Shown here one piece after another: positions 34,602 to 43,179 of a stretch of 64,000 nucleotides of DNA. Each line of letters opens with the position of its first letter. The first letter of the stretch is position 1. The notes below the pieces were generated by a model. It did not search any database, was not told the origin of the DNA, and saw nothing but the letters and a program-made list of their open reading frames with translations. Made by a program: the position numbers and the translations under genes. This stretch comes from Niabella soli DSM 19437 (GTDB lineage Bacteria > Bacteroidota > Bacteroidia > Chitinophagales > Chitinophagaceae): NCBI RefSeq assembly GCF_000243115.2, contig NZ_CP007035.1, forward strand, positions 2,480,001 to 2,544,000. The letters are read 5' to 3'.

Positions 34602-34627
34602 TGATATTTAGCCGGTTACATGCAACC

Positions 34628-34768
34628 TTAAACTAAAGGCTCAAACGATTTAATACCGCGGATAGCAACCCAAAAGTTATCGATATCAGAAGTGAAGACT
34701 TTATTAGCCGATTGGGAAAAGGCGTTTGAAATTGCTAACACCAGGATGGCGATTAATGTTTTTTTCAG
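34628..34768 (-). pseudogene. 5' remnant of a secreted protein gene
   Basis: A 47-codon frame with no ATG (CTG at the expected start) encodes a signal peptide (KKTLIAILVLAISNAFSQ) followed by TSDIDNFWVAI, then a stop. The DIDNFW beginning is familiar from secreted Bacteroidota proteins of the DUF2268 type, but the rest of the gene is missing. Start loss and truncation indicate a remnant. Confidence 0.5.
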
Positions 34769-35146
34769 TTAACGGGTTCAAATTATTATTCACTCAAATA
34801 TATGCGAAACAATTCGTATTAAATAACGCAAAAAGATTACCTGTTGCTGTACGGAGTCTTCGATTTCGAATCGTTTGTATTCTTCTTAGGTTTACATCAA
34901 TTTTCGGGCGGCCCGGAGGACCTGTGGGACTAGTACAGGTACAGTAATAGCACGGGTCGCCCCTGTCGTACAAGCCCCTCATTGCACTGTTTCTTTAAGC
35001 AGATCTTTCATTGTCGTATATTTTTCGGCAAGATGCCCTTTTGGTGTATACCCCCATTTTTTTCCCGATCTCGTAAACGGTTTTTCCGCATTTAGAAAAT
35101 GCGGCAACTATTTTTAGCCTTCCTTCGCGGCCGAAATCAGAAAGAA
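34769..35146. other. intergenic gap before the TonB receptor gene
   Basis: No intact gene. On the minus strand at about 34979-35090 two overlapping frames (one with CGKTVYEIGKKMG, the other with YTPKGHLAEKYTTMKDLLKE then stop) could be joined by one frameshift to a single C-terminal piece of unknown origin. A 62-codon minus frame at 34794-34982 with a CTSPTGPPGRPK stretch has no other support. Probably decayed DNA continuing from the remnant at 34628. Confidence 0.35.
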
Positions 35147-37558
35147 ATGAGAAAAGTTTTAGTGCTTATTGTGTTATGGATCGGAGTTGTGGCTGTAAAT
35201 GCTCAAACAACCAATACCGGGAATATTGAAGGAGTGATCACCACCCCCGAGGGGCACCCGGTTCCCAATGTAAATGTAACGATCAAAGGATCAAAAAAAC
35301 ATGCCGTGACCAATGAAACCGGCTACTTTGAATTTACGAATATGCCTTTTGGCAATTACCTGCTTATTTATTCCTTTGAGGGCGCTACCAGCCAGGAAGT
35401 GCCCGTAACTGTGCCTCCGGTTAACAGCGAAGGCACCCGTTACAATCTGCCTTTAAAAACAAGGGAACTTAACGAAGTTATAGTGCGTATTGGCGGCAGC
35501 ATCAATAAGGGCACCGCCACTGTTGGCAAAGCAGGCATTCCCATTATGGATCTGCCCCAGGCGGTAACTGTCATCGGACAGCAAACCATTGAAAATCAGC
35601 AGGCACAACGCTTAAGTGATGTTATCAAGAACGTAAACGGTATGTACCTGGGCACCACGCGCGGTAATACCCAGGAGGCCTTTTACGCACGTGGCTACAG
35701 CCTGGGCAGCACCAATACGTTCAAAAATGGTTTCCGGCTTAATAGCGGAGCAATGCCGGAAATGAGCTCGTTGGAAAGTGTAGAGGTGTTGAAGGGAAGC
35801 GCGGCTATTCTTTACGGAAACGTGGCCCCCGGCGCTGTTGTAAATATGATCACCAAAAAACCTAAATTTTATTACGGCGGCGAGGTGAGCATGCGCGCAG
35901 GAAGTTACGATCTGTACAAACCCGCTATTGATGTTTTTGGCCCGATCAGCAAATCTGTGGCTTTTCGTTTGAATGGCACCTATGAAAAAGCCAACAGCTA
36001 CCGGAATAATGTTCATTCGGAGCGCTATTATTTCAATCCCTCTTTCTTATTCAAACTAGGAAAAAAGACGGAGTTATTAGTTCAGGGCGATTACCTGCAC
36101 CATGATTTTACACCTGATTTCGGCATCGGTACGCTGAGCGCCTCCCCTTCCACCTACGGGGGTAAACTAATTGCTGATGTAGGCCGTTCTGCATTTTTCG
36201 GCACCCCCTGGCAATATTCCAAAACCCGGCAGGCAACCGCCTCTGCCGAGCTCAAACACAGTTTTAACGAGCATTGGCAGTTAAATACCAGCGTAAACTA
36301 TCAAAATTACCAGCGCGACTACTATGCAATTGAGCGGGTGCAGTTGAACTCGGAAGGAAAATTCCGTCGCCCCCTGGGCAAAAACAATAATAATGAAGAC
36401 TATTATGCTGCACAAGCAAATCTGAACGGCAATTTTGCTACCGGCAACCTGGAACATAAACTGCTGATCGGCGCTGATGCGGAAAAATATATTCAAAACA
36501 ATTATATCGCAGATATCAACGGCAAGATCTACGACTCCATTAATGTATTTGACCCGGGTATGTATACCCGGAGAACCGATATCCCCGCCGCGCAATGGGC
36601 CACCAAAGCTCATGTTCCCACAGAACGTTTCGGCGCCTACGTTCAGGATCTGGTGAAACTATCCGACAAATTCAAATTACTGGCCGGCGTGCGCTGGTCG
36701 TTCCAGCAGGCCGATGCTACAAAAACGGATTCGTTGCTGAGCAATAAAACGGTAATGGGGAAAATACAGATCAACAAAGCCTTTTCTCCACGGGTGGGGT
36801 TATTATATCAGCCCACGACCACCACTACGGTTTTCGCAAGTTATGCCAACTCTTTTAGCCCCAATACCGGAACCGATATTTATAATAATGCAATAAAACC
36901 ATCCATCATCGACCAGTTTGAACTGGGCGTTAAAAATGATCTGCTGGAAGGTCGTTTAAGTGCAAACCTGACGCTGTACCGGATCGTTAATAACAACCTG
37001 GCACAAATGGCGCCGACCGATGCGAACGGCAACCCCAATTCCAATTCAAATATTAAGGAGCTTTCGGGGCAAACGACCAGCGATGGCATTGAAGTGGATG
37101 TGCGTACACAACCGGTAACGGGTCTGGATATTATGACAGGCTATAGTTACAATAATATGCGCTACACGAAAACATCCGGTAAATCCGGGAGTTATGTAGA
37201 AGGACAACGCCTCGTCAACAGTCCGGCCCACACAGCCAATATGACCGCTTTTTACACCGTTCAGCGCGGTGCGGTGCAGGGGCTCAAATTCGGAGCCGGT
37301 ATATATTACATTGGCGACCGGAATGCCGGTTGGAACAATACTTATACAGACAACAACGGCACCGCAAATGATCGCTTGTTTTCTGTAAAAGGGTTCGTAA
37401 CTGCCGACGTTACCGCCGGGTACACGTATAAAAAATGGTCGTTGCTGGCCAAGTTGGCAAACCTGACCAACACTTATAATTATTACGTCCACGAAAACTA
37501 CAGCATCAATCCCATTCCCCCGCGGAATTTTGTAGTAACTGCTGCATTTAAGTTCTGA
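35147..37558 (+). CDS. TonB-dependent siderophore-type receptor
   Basis: 803 residues from the ATG at 35147, which begins a proper signal peptide (MRKVLVLIVLWIGVVAVNAQ); the upstream in-frame ATG at 35099 would precede it with 16 poor residues. A carboxypeptidase-regulatory-like domain (about 25-105) is followed by a plug starting near DLPQAVTVIGQQTIENQQAQ, with the FhuA/FecA-type blocks YARGYSLG, SLESVEVLKGSAAILYGNVA and PGAVVNMITKKP, and a barrel ending in FVVTAAFKF. These blocks are those of ferric-siderophore receptors. It is monocistronic, with its own terminator; iron control is likely but no Fur box was identified. Confidence 0.92.
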   Translation: MRKVLVLIVLWIGVVAVNAQTTNTGNIEGVITTPEGHPVPNVNVTIKGSKKHAVTNETGYFEFTNMPFGNYLLIYSFEGATSQEVPVTVPPVNSEGTRYNLPLKTRELNEVIVRIGGSINKGTATVGKAGIPIMDLPQAVTVIGQQTIENQQAQRLSDVIKNVNGMYLGTTRGNTQEAFYARGYSLGSTNTFKNGFRLNSGAMPEMSSLESVEVLKGSAAILYGNVAPGAVVNMITKKPKFYYGGEVSMRAGSYDLYKPAIDVFGPISKSVAFRLNGTYEKANSYRNNVHSERYYFNPSFLFKLGKKTELLVQGDYLHHDFTPDFGIGTLSASPSTYGGKLIADVGRSAFFGTPWQYSKTRQATASAELKHSFNEHWQLNTSVNYQNYQRDYYAIERVQLNSEGKFRRPLGKNNNNEDYYAAQANLNGNFATGNLEHKLLIGADAEKYIQNNYIADINGKIYDSINVFDPGMYTRRTDIPAAQWATKAHVPTERFGAYVQDLVKLSDKFKLLAGVRWSFQQADATKTDSLLSNKTVMGKIQINKAFSPRVGLLYQPTTTTTVFASYANSFSPNTGTDIYNNAIKPSIIDQFELGVKNDLLEGRLSANLTLYRIVNNNLAQMAPTDANGNPNSNSNIKELSGQTTSDGIEVDVRTQPVTGLDIMTGYSYNNMRYTKTSGKSGSYVEGQRLVNSPAHTANMTAFYTVQRGAVQGLKFGAGIYYIGDRNAGWNNTYTDNNGTANDRLFSVKGFVTADVTAGYTYKKWSLLAKLANLTNTYNYYVHENYSINPIPPRNFVVTAAFKF

Positions 37559-37579
37559 TGAGCTTTTTCAAAACAAGCC

Positions 37580-37610
37580 AGCCCTGCAATGAATGTTGCG
37601 GGGCTTTTTT
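37580..37610 (+). terminator. rho-independent terminator after the TonB receptor
   Basis: AGCCCTGCAA (37580-37589) pairs with TTGCGGGGCT (37596-37605; one G-T wobble), followed by TTTTT. Confidence 0.85.
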
Positions 37611-37614
37611 ATAA

Positions 37615-37823
37615 CGGATGCTCGTTATTGGTTACTTGATACTGATCACTGGTCACTTGATACTGGATTCTGGTTTCATTTTGCTGGTTTCAAAAGAAAC
37701 CTAAGCCAGAATCGAGAATCAAGGATCGAGGATCGATAAACAATGCCAAACGCTAACCCAACCTTGAACCTTAAACTTTGAACTCTGTAACCTGTAACCC
37801 AACCATGAACCACGAACTATTGA
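37615..37823. repeat. long patch of degenerate short-period repeats
   Basis: A succession of near-copies: TTGATACTGATCACTGGTCA units, then GAATCGAGAATCAAGGATCG, then CCTTGAACCTTAAACTTTG and AACCTGTAACCCAACC units, running to the pncA end. At least three unit families are joined here. Confidence 0.65.
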
Positions 37824-38420
37824 CTATTTCCTATTCACCTCCCCTCCCCGTTCCACAAACGCCTCCTTCAGTTGCTGAAAGCGCACCGCATCAATCGGCA
37901 AGGTAGCCTTTTCAATAATGGTACTTTTCATCCCAAGTTCCAAAGCATCCAGCGCGGTAAAATAAACACAAAAATCGGCCGCCAGGCCGCACACATCCAC
38001 TGCGTTTATATTCAAACCTTTTAAATAAGCTCCCAACCCCGTGCTTTTTAAATGGCCGTTGTCAAAAAAGCCGCTGTAGCTATCTATTCCGGGATCCATG
38101 CCTTTACGAAAAATAGCCGCAATTTTATGCTGATCGATATCCTTGTGCAACTCCGCCCCCCGCGTTCCCTGCAGGCAGTGATCGGGCCAAAGCGTCTGGC
38201 TACCGCCTTTCCATTCAATAATAGCAAAAACCTTTTTCCCCGGATGTTGCGAAGCAAAACTTTTATGACCCGCCGGGTGCCAGTCCTGCGTAGCCACAAC
38301 CAGGTCATACTCCCTTTGCAGGTTGTTGATTACCGGTATGAGCGTATTTCCCCCGGGCACCGCCAGGGCACCCCCCGGCAAAAAATCATACTGCATATCC
38401 ACAATGATCAGGCATTTCAT
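37824..38420 (-). CDS. pncA: nicotinamidase
   Basis: 198 residues; isochorismatase-like hydrolase converting nicotinamide to nicotinate in NAD salvage. The catalytic triad is visible: Asp8 in IIVDMQYDF, Lys in IFRKGMDPGIDSYSGF, and Cys in GLAADFCV. Metal ligands are in ATQDWHPAGHKSFASQH. Length and motif order match PncA, including the PDHCLQGTRGAELH block. It is flanked by repeat patches on both sides and appears monocistronic. Confidence 0.95.
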   Translation of the reverse strand: MKCLIIVDMQYDFLPGGALAVPGGNTLIPVINNLQREYDLVVATQDWHPAGHKSFASQHPGKKVFAIIEWKGGSQTLWPDHCLQGTRGAELHKDIDQHKIAAIFRKGMDPGIDSYSGFFDNGHLKSTGLGAYLKGLNINAVDVCGLAADFCVYFTALDALELGMKSTIIEKATLPIDAVRFQQLKEAFVERGGEVNRK

Positions 38421-40031
<1,611 letters not shown>

Positions 40032-40044
40032 TTATTAGGTCGGC

Positions 40045-40140
40045 TTTAGTGCTGCTATCAGCTTCGTTGTGTCACTCACTTGTACATCAGTGCTGATGGC
40101 AGCATTTTCAAATTGCCGCATTTTCAAATTTTCAAATTAA
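40045..40140. repeat. intergenic element shared with 59589
   Basis: It contains TTTAGTGC, TCAGCTTCGTTGTGTCACTC and CATCAGT in the same order as 59589-59640 (TTTAGTGC, TCAGCTTTGTTGCGTCGCAC, CATCAGT), and both are followed by ATTTTCAAATT tails. CTGCTATCAGC (40051-40061) pairs with GCTGATGGCAG (40092-40102) with one mismatch. Confidence 0.6.
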
Positions 40141-40147
40141 TTCCTGT

Positions 40148-40531
40148 ATGGAAGAATTTGTAGACTTTGTCCCTGAAAAAGAACCCGCCCGGGTAGTTCA
40201 CAAAAGGCCCCGGAAAGCATTAAGTAAAATTTCGCGGTTCTTAACCAACCGGTTTTTCCTGGCAACGGTCGGGTTTGCAGCAATCATGTTGTTCCTGGAT
40301 AAAAACGATTTATTCACCACTATTGAGCGGCATAGAGAGTTAAATGGATTGGAACTAAGCAAAGAGCATTACAACAAAGAGCTGGTTGACCTGCATAAGA
40401 TCAAAACTGATCTGGAAACCAATCCGGCCACCATTGAAAAACTGGCCCGCGAAAAATACAAGATGAAACGGGATAATGAGGACATTTTCCTTACCGAAGA
40501 CAACAATACCAAATTAAAACAGGCCGAATAG
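40148..40531 (+). CDS. FtsB/DivIC-family cell-division protein
   Basis: 127 residues: a cytoplasmic basic N-terminus, one membrane segment (RFFLATVGFAAIMLFLD, about 38-54), then a periplasmic coiled coil and the family end ETNPATIEKLAREKYKMKRD. FtsB/DivIC works with FtsL and FtsQ to activate septal wall synthesis. Position after eno is typical of the family in many bacteria. Confidence 0.88.
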   Translation: MEEFVDFVPEKEPARVVHKRPRKALSKISRFLTNRFFLATVGFAAIMLFLDKNDLFTTIERHRELNGLELSKEHYNKELVDLHKIKTDLETNPATIEKLAREKYKMKRDNEDIFLTEDNNTKLKQAE

Positions 40532-40558
40532 CCTGTTCATAAGGTACAGAAACCAACC

Positions 40559-40666
40559 AAAAGAACGTCATTTCGAGCGAAACGTAGTGGAGCCGAGAAA
40601 TCTCAACTGATAATTATTTAAATAGAAGATTTCTCTGCTTCGTTACAACCGAAATGACGTTCTTTT
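40559..40666. repeat. 108-bp inverted-repeat element, MITE/REP-like
   Basis: Perfect 17-bp ends AAAAGAACGTCATTTCG (40559-40575) and CGAAATGACGTTCTTTT (40650-40666), with inner arms GAGAAATC (40595-40602) and GATTTCTC (40628-40635). The T-rich end could also stop transcription after the FtsB-like gene. Similar TCATTTCGAGCG elements are widespread in Bacteroidota. Confidence 0.75.
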
Positions 40667-40699
40667 TTTATTTGCCGTTAACACAGAATAACAAGAATT

Positions 40700-41521
40700 A
40701 TGCGTTTGAATTATCTCCTGCTATTGATCCTGCTGCTGAACGCCTGCCATGGGGTACCCACATCAGTTAACGGGCATAATTTTATTCAAAAAACAGGGCG
40801 CACCGCGGAAAAAAAATGGACACTGGTATGGCAAGATAATTTCGACAAACAACACCTGGACACAACAAAATGGACGATGATCCCACCCGGTAAAGCCGAT
40901 TGGGGAAAGCATATGAGCAATAACCCGTCCTGCTTTCGTTTCGATAACGGATATATCTATTTACGCGGGATCAATAACCCGGATACCACAACAGATCACC
41001 GCCCTTTTTTAACCGGCGGCATTTATACAAAAGGAAAGTTCGCTTTTCAATACGGCAAAATTGAAATAAGGGCTAAACTGGAGGGTGCTCGCGGTGCATG
41101 GCCGGCCATGTGGATGCTCGCTGAAAAAAACAAATACGGCGAATATCCCAAAAACGGAGAAATTGATATTATGGAGCACCTGAATTTTGATTCCATTGTT
41201 TATCAAACAACGCACTCCTATTACACGCTTAACCTGAAACAGGAAAATAATCCGCCGCACTCCGGAAGGGCAGCCATCAACAAAAACGACTTTAATATTT
41301 TTGGACTGAAATGGTTCCCCGATAAACTGGTGTTTACTGTAAATGGAACTGAAACCTTTACTTACCCGCGCGTAGCCGGCGTGGATCCCAGCCAGTGGCC
41401 TTACGATCAGCCTTTCTACATTATGATCGACCAGCAGCTCGGCGGCAATTGGGTGGGTAAAGTGGCGCCGGATCAGTTGCCCGTGCAAATGATAGTAGAT
41501 TGGGTAAGGGTGTACCAGTAA
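40700..41521 (+). CDS. glycoside hydrolase family 16 lipoprotein
   Basis: 273 residues with lipobox LLLNAC (Cys near 16), so probably on the cell surface or in the periplasm. The GH16 catalytic motif GEIDIMEH is intact at about 154-161 (nucleophile and acid/base Glu in EIDIME), preceded by ARGAWPAMWML, and the C-terminus has LGGNWVGKV and DWVRVYQ as in laminarinases and lichenases. It should cut beta-1,3- or mixed beta-glucans. It stands apart from the susCD locus. A degenerate repeat begins at the stop codon. Confidence 0.93.
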   Translation: MRLNYLLLLILLLNACHGVPTSVNGHNFIQKTGRTAEKKWTLVWQDNFDKQHLDTTKWTMIPPGKADWGKHMSNNPSCFRFDNGYIYLRGINNPDTTTDHRPFLTGGIYTKGKFAFQYGKIEIRAKLEGARGAWPAMWMLAEKNKYGEYPKNGEIDIMEHLNFDSIVYQTTHSYYTLNLKQENNPPHSGRAAINKNDFNIFGLKWFPDKLVFTVNGTETFTYPRVAGVDPSQWPYDQPFYIMIDQQLGGNWVGKVAPDQLPVQMIVDWVRVYQ

Positions 41522-41555
41522 TGCAGAACGCATAACGCATAATGCAAAATGCTAA
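41521..41555. repeat. degenerate AACGCAT repeat at the GH16 stop
   Basis: Units GCAGAACGCATAACGCATAA and GCAAAATGC follow directly on the stop of the GH16 gene and run up to the hairpin element at 41563. Confidence 0.6.
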
Positions 41556-41562
41556 GGATTCC

Positions 41563-41668
41563 TTTGTTAGTGTTGCGTGTTGGCCATAGTGCGTAGCAGA
41601 AACACCAACAAACGAACCGCAGGTGTTTTCCCCACGCGTTACTACCGCGCTCAACACCTGCAGCGGCA
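41563..41668. repeat. two-hairpin cassette-boundary element, copy A
   Basis: Stem 1: TTTGTTAGTGTT (41563-41574) with AACACCAACAAA (41601-41612), one mismatch. Stem 2: GCAGGTGTT (41619-41627) with AACACCTGC (41653-41661), perfect. This copy has diverged most from B and C in the stem 1 loop. It lies 43 bases beyond the 3' end of the methyltransferase gene. Length and two-stem shape recall attC sites; the RYYYAAC/GTTRRRY core is not obvious. Confidence 0.7.
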
Positions 41669-41710
41669 TAAAAAAAGAGCGCCGGTATTTTAGCTTTCAA
41701 TAACAGTTCT

Positions 41711-42349
41711 TTATTTTTGACCAACAAGTTGAAATGCCTCAGCCGTATGTCCATTCATAGTCATTACTTGTATTGGATTTTCAAGCAGGATTTTAAACTC
41801 TTTCGTCAATTCTGAAATCCATTCTCTTGTATGATGTCTGAATGTTACGCCTTCTGACAGCTTAAAAACACCAAAATTGTCTTCATCATCATTAAAATAT
41901 TGATACCTCTTAACTTCAGGAGAATTATTTTGCAGGTAGTAATCGCTTATGTAAATAATGCCCTCAGGTTTTAGCTTGGACCTAAGCAGTTTTAAAAGTT
42001 CCTTTTGCCCATTGTTAGAGGGGATGCAAGTCAATACTGCAAATAATAATATGCAGTCCACTGAATTGTTCCGAACAGGCAGATCCAGTGGGCTGGTAAT
42101 ATGAAAAAGAGACAGATTATTTTGCTGCCTGCCGCGACCCACTAATTCTTTTGAAGTATCATAACCAACTACATTTGTAAATCCAACATCTGAGAGTTCT
42201 TTTACTATTCGTCCGTAGCCGCACCCGAAATCAAGTATTTTGCTATCGGCGGATAAACGGGTGGTAAGAACTTCCTTGTTAAGTGGATGAGTAAATGTTT
42301 TCGCATAAGCAACTTTGTCCCAATATTCACTTTGATTGTCTATACTCAT
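41711..42349 (-). CDS. class I SAM-dependent methyltransferase, cassette-like gene
   Basis: 212 residues. Motif I ILDFGCGYGRI (about 38-48) binds S-adenosylmethionine; VVGYDTSKELVGRG supplies the acidic ribose contact, and DCILLFAVL and PEGIIYISDYY are the later strands of the fold. The substrate cannot be predicted. The gene is AT-rich compared with the flanking GH16 and fadN genes and is tightly bounded by copies A and B of the hairpin element, with only 43 and 27 bases between, which suggests transfer as a single-gene unit. Confidence 0.88.
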   Translation of the reverse strand: MSIDNQSEYWDKVAYAKTFTHPLNKEVLTTRLSADSKILDFGCGYGRIVKELSDVGFTNVVGYDTSKELVGRGRQQNNLSLFHITSPLDLPVRNNSVDCILLFAVLTCIPSNNGQKELLKLLRSKLKPEGIIYISDYYLQNNSPEVKRYQYFNDDEDNFGVFKLSEGVTFRHHTREWISELTKEFKILLENPIQVMTMNGHTAEAFQLVGQK

Positions 42350-42370
42350 TTTCTAACAGATTGTATTTGG

Positions 42371-42489
42371 GCCGCCTTTGTTGGTGTTGCGCGCTGACCA
42401 CAGCGCATAGCTAAAACACCAACAAACCGGCCGCCGGTTTTATCTATACGCCACTACTGCACTTTACACTGGCGGTGGCGCTAAACATT
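42371..42489. repeat. two-hairpin cassette-boundary element, copy B
   Basis: Stem 1: TTTGTTGGTGTT (42377-42388) with AACACCAACAAA (42415-42426), perfect 12 bp, enclosing GCGCTG (42391-42396) and CAGCGC (42401-42406) around ACCA and an unpaired TAGCTAA bulge. Stem 2: CCGCCGGT (42431-42438) with ACTGGCGG (about 42468-42475), one mismatch. It lies between the methyltransferase start and the stop of the NTF2-like gene. Confidence 0.75.
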
Positions 42490-42501
42490 AACTAATTGCA
42501 T

Positions 42502-43020
42502 TTATTTCTTGTATAAATACTTTTTAGGAATTTTCACTTTATTCGTTTCCAGCGTCCAAAGCAAATTTGCAATCCACCACCTGTTCTTAAAATAAACTAA
42601 CTGATAGCTGTTAATACCTCTTGCTTCCTCATTTTTTGAATCCTTGCCATAAAAGCTTTGAAAAACATTTGCGATTCCATTAAACTCATCAACAACTTTT
42701 CCCGTTTCATACTCGACATAACCCTCCGTATAATAATCGTCATGCATCAATTCTATAAAATCATCAAGGCTAACTGTTTCGGTGGGCCGGTTCAGAGAAT
42801 CTTTGCTATTTAAAATTGTAAATGTTGCAGTAGGTAAAAACAAATTTCGCAATGCTTTCCAGTTTCTTGTTTTTCCTCTTTCGCTCGATTGAAGTCGTAA
42901 TACTTCCCCTACAATACCGTCAATAGATTTGACAGCATTTGTGTCCGCCAACATCACTTTCTGCGCTTTTAAACTTATTGACGAGCTGATAAGATAAAGA
43001 AGTATAAAAAACAATTTCAT
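42502..43020 (-). CDS. secreted NTF2-like protein, cassette-like gene
   Basis: 172 residues with a signal peptide (KLFFILLYLISSSISLKAQ). The rest resembles the NTF2-like/DUF4440 fold: a long helix (DGIVGEVLRLQSSERGK), WKALRNLFLPTATFTI, and a C-terminal sheet with YQLVYFKNRWWIANLLW. Such small secreted proteins have mostly unknown ligands. It is AT-rich and closely bounded by copies B and C of the hairpin element (about 15 bases each side), in the same direction as the methyltransferase gene. Confidence 0.8.
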   Translation of the reverse strand: MKLFFILLYLISSSISLKAQKVMLADTNAVKSIDGIVGEVLRLQSSERGKTRNWKALRNLFLPTATFTILNSKDSLNRPTETVSLDDFIELMHDDYYTEGYVEYETGKVVDEFNGIANVFQSFYGKDSKNEEARGINSYQLVYFKNRWWIANLLWTLETNKVKIPKKYLYKK

Positions 43021-43031
43021 TACCTATATAT

Positions 43032-43150
43032 TCAGCCTTTGTTGGTGTTGCGCGCTGACCACAGCGCGTAGCTAAAACACCAACAAACGGACCGCCGGTT
43101 TGTTATCCACCCAACACTACTACGCTCAACACCGGCAGTGGCGCGAACAA
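43032..43150. repeat. two-hairpin cassette-boundary element, copy C
   Basis: Stem 1: TTTGTTGGTGTT (43038-43049) with AACACCAACAAA (43076-43087), perfect, enclosing GCGCTG (43052-43057) and CAGCGC (43062-43067) and a one-sided bulge. Stem 2: GCCGGT (43094-43099) with ACCGGC (43131-43136). The first 50 bases differ from copy B by one base only. It separates the NTF2-like gene from fadN. Confidence 0.75.
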
Positions 43151-43179
43151 CCCATTCACTACTCACCTTTCACCATTGC

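Noticed and set aside
34794-34982. 62-codon minus-strand frame with a collagen-like PTGPPGRPK stretch
   Set aside because: No promoter, no signal, and surrounded by decayed DNA; a chance frame is as likely.
41563-43150. Calling the three hairpin elements true integron attC sites
   Set aside because: The attC core consensus (RYYYAAC/GTTRRRY) is not clearly present and no integrase is seen; only the layout and folding are alike.
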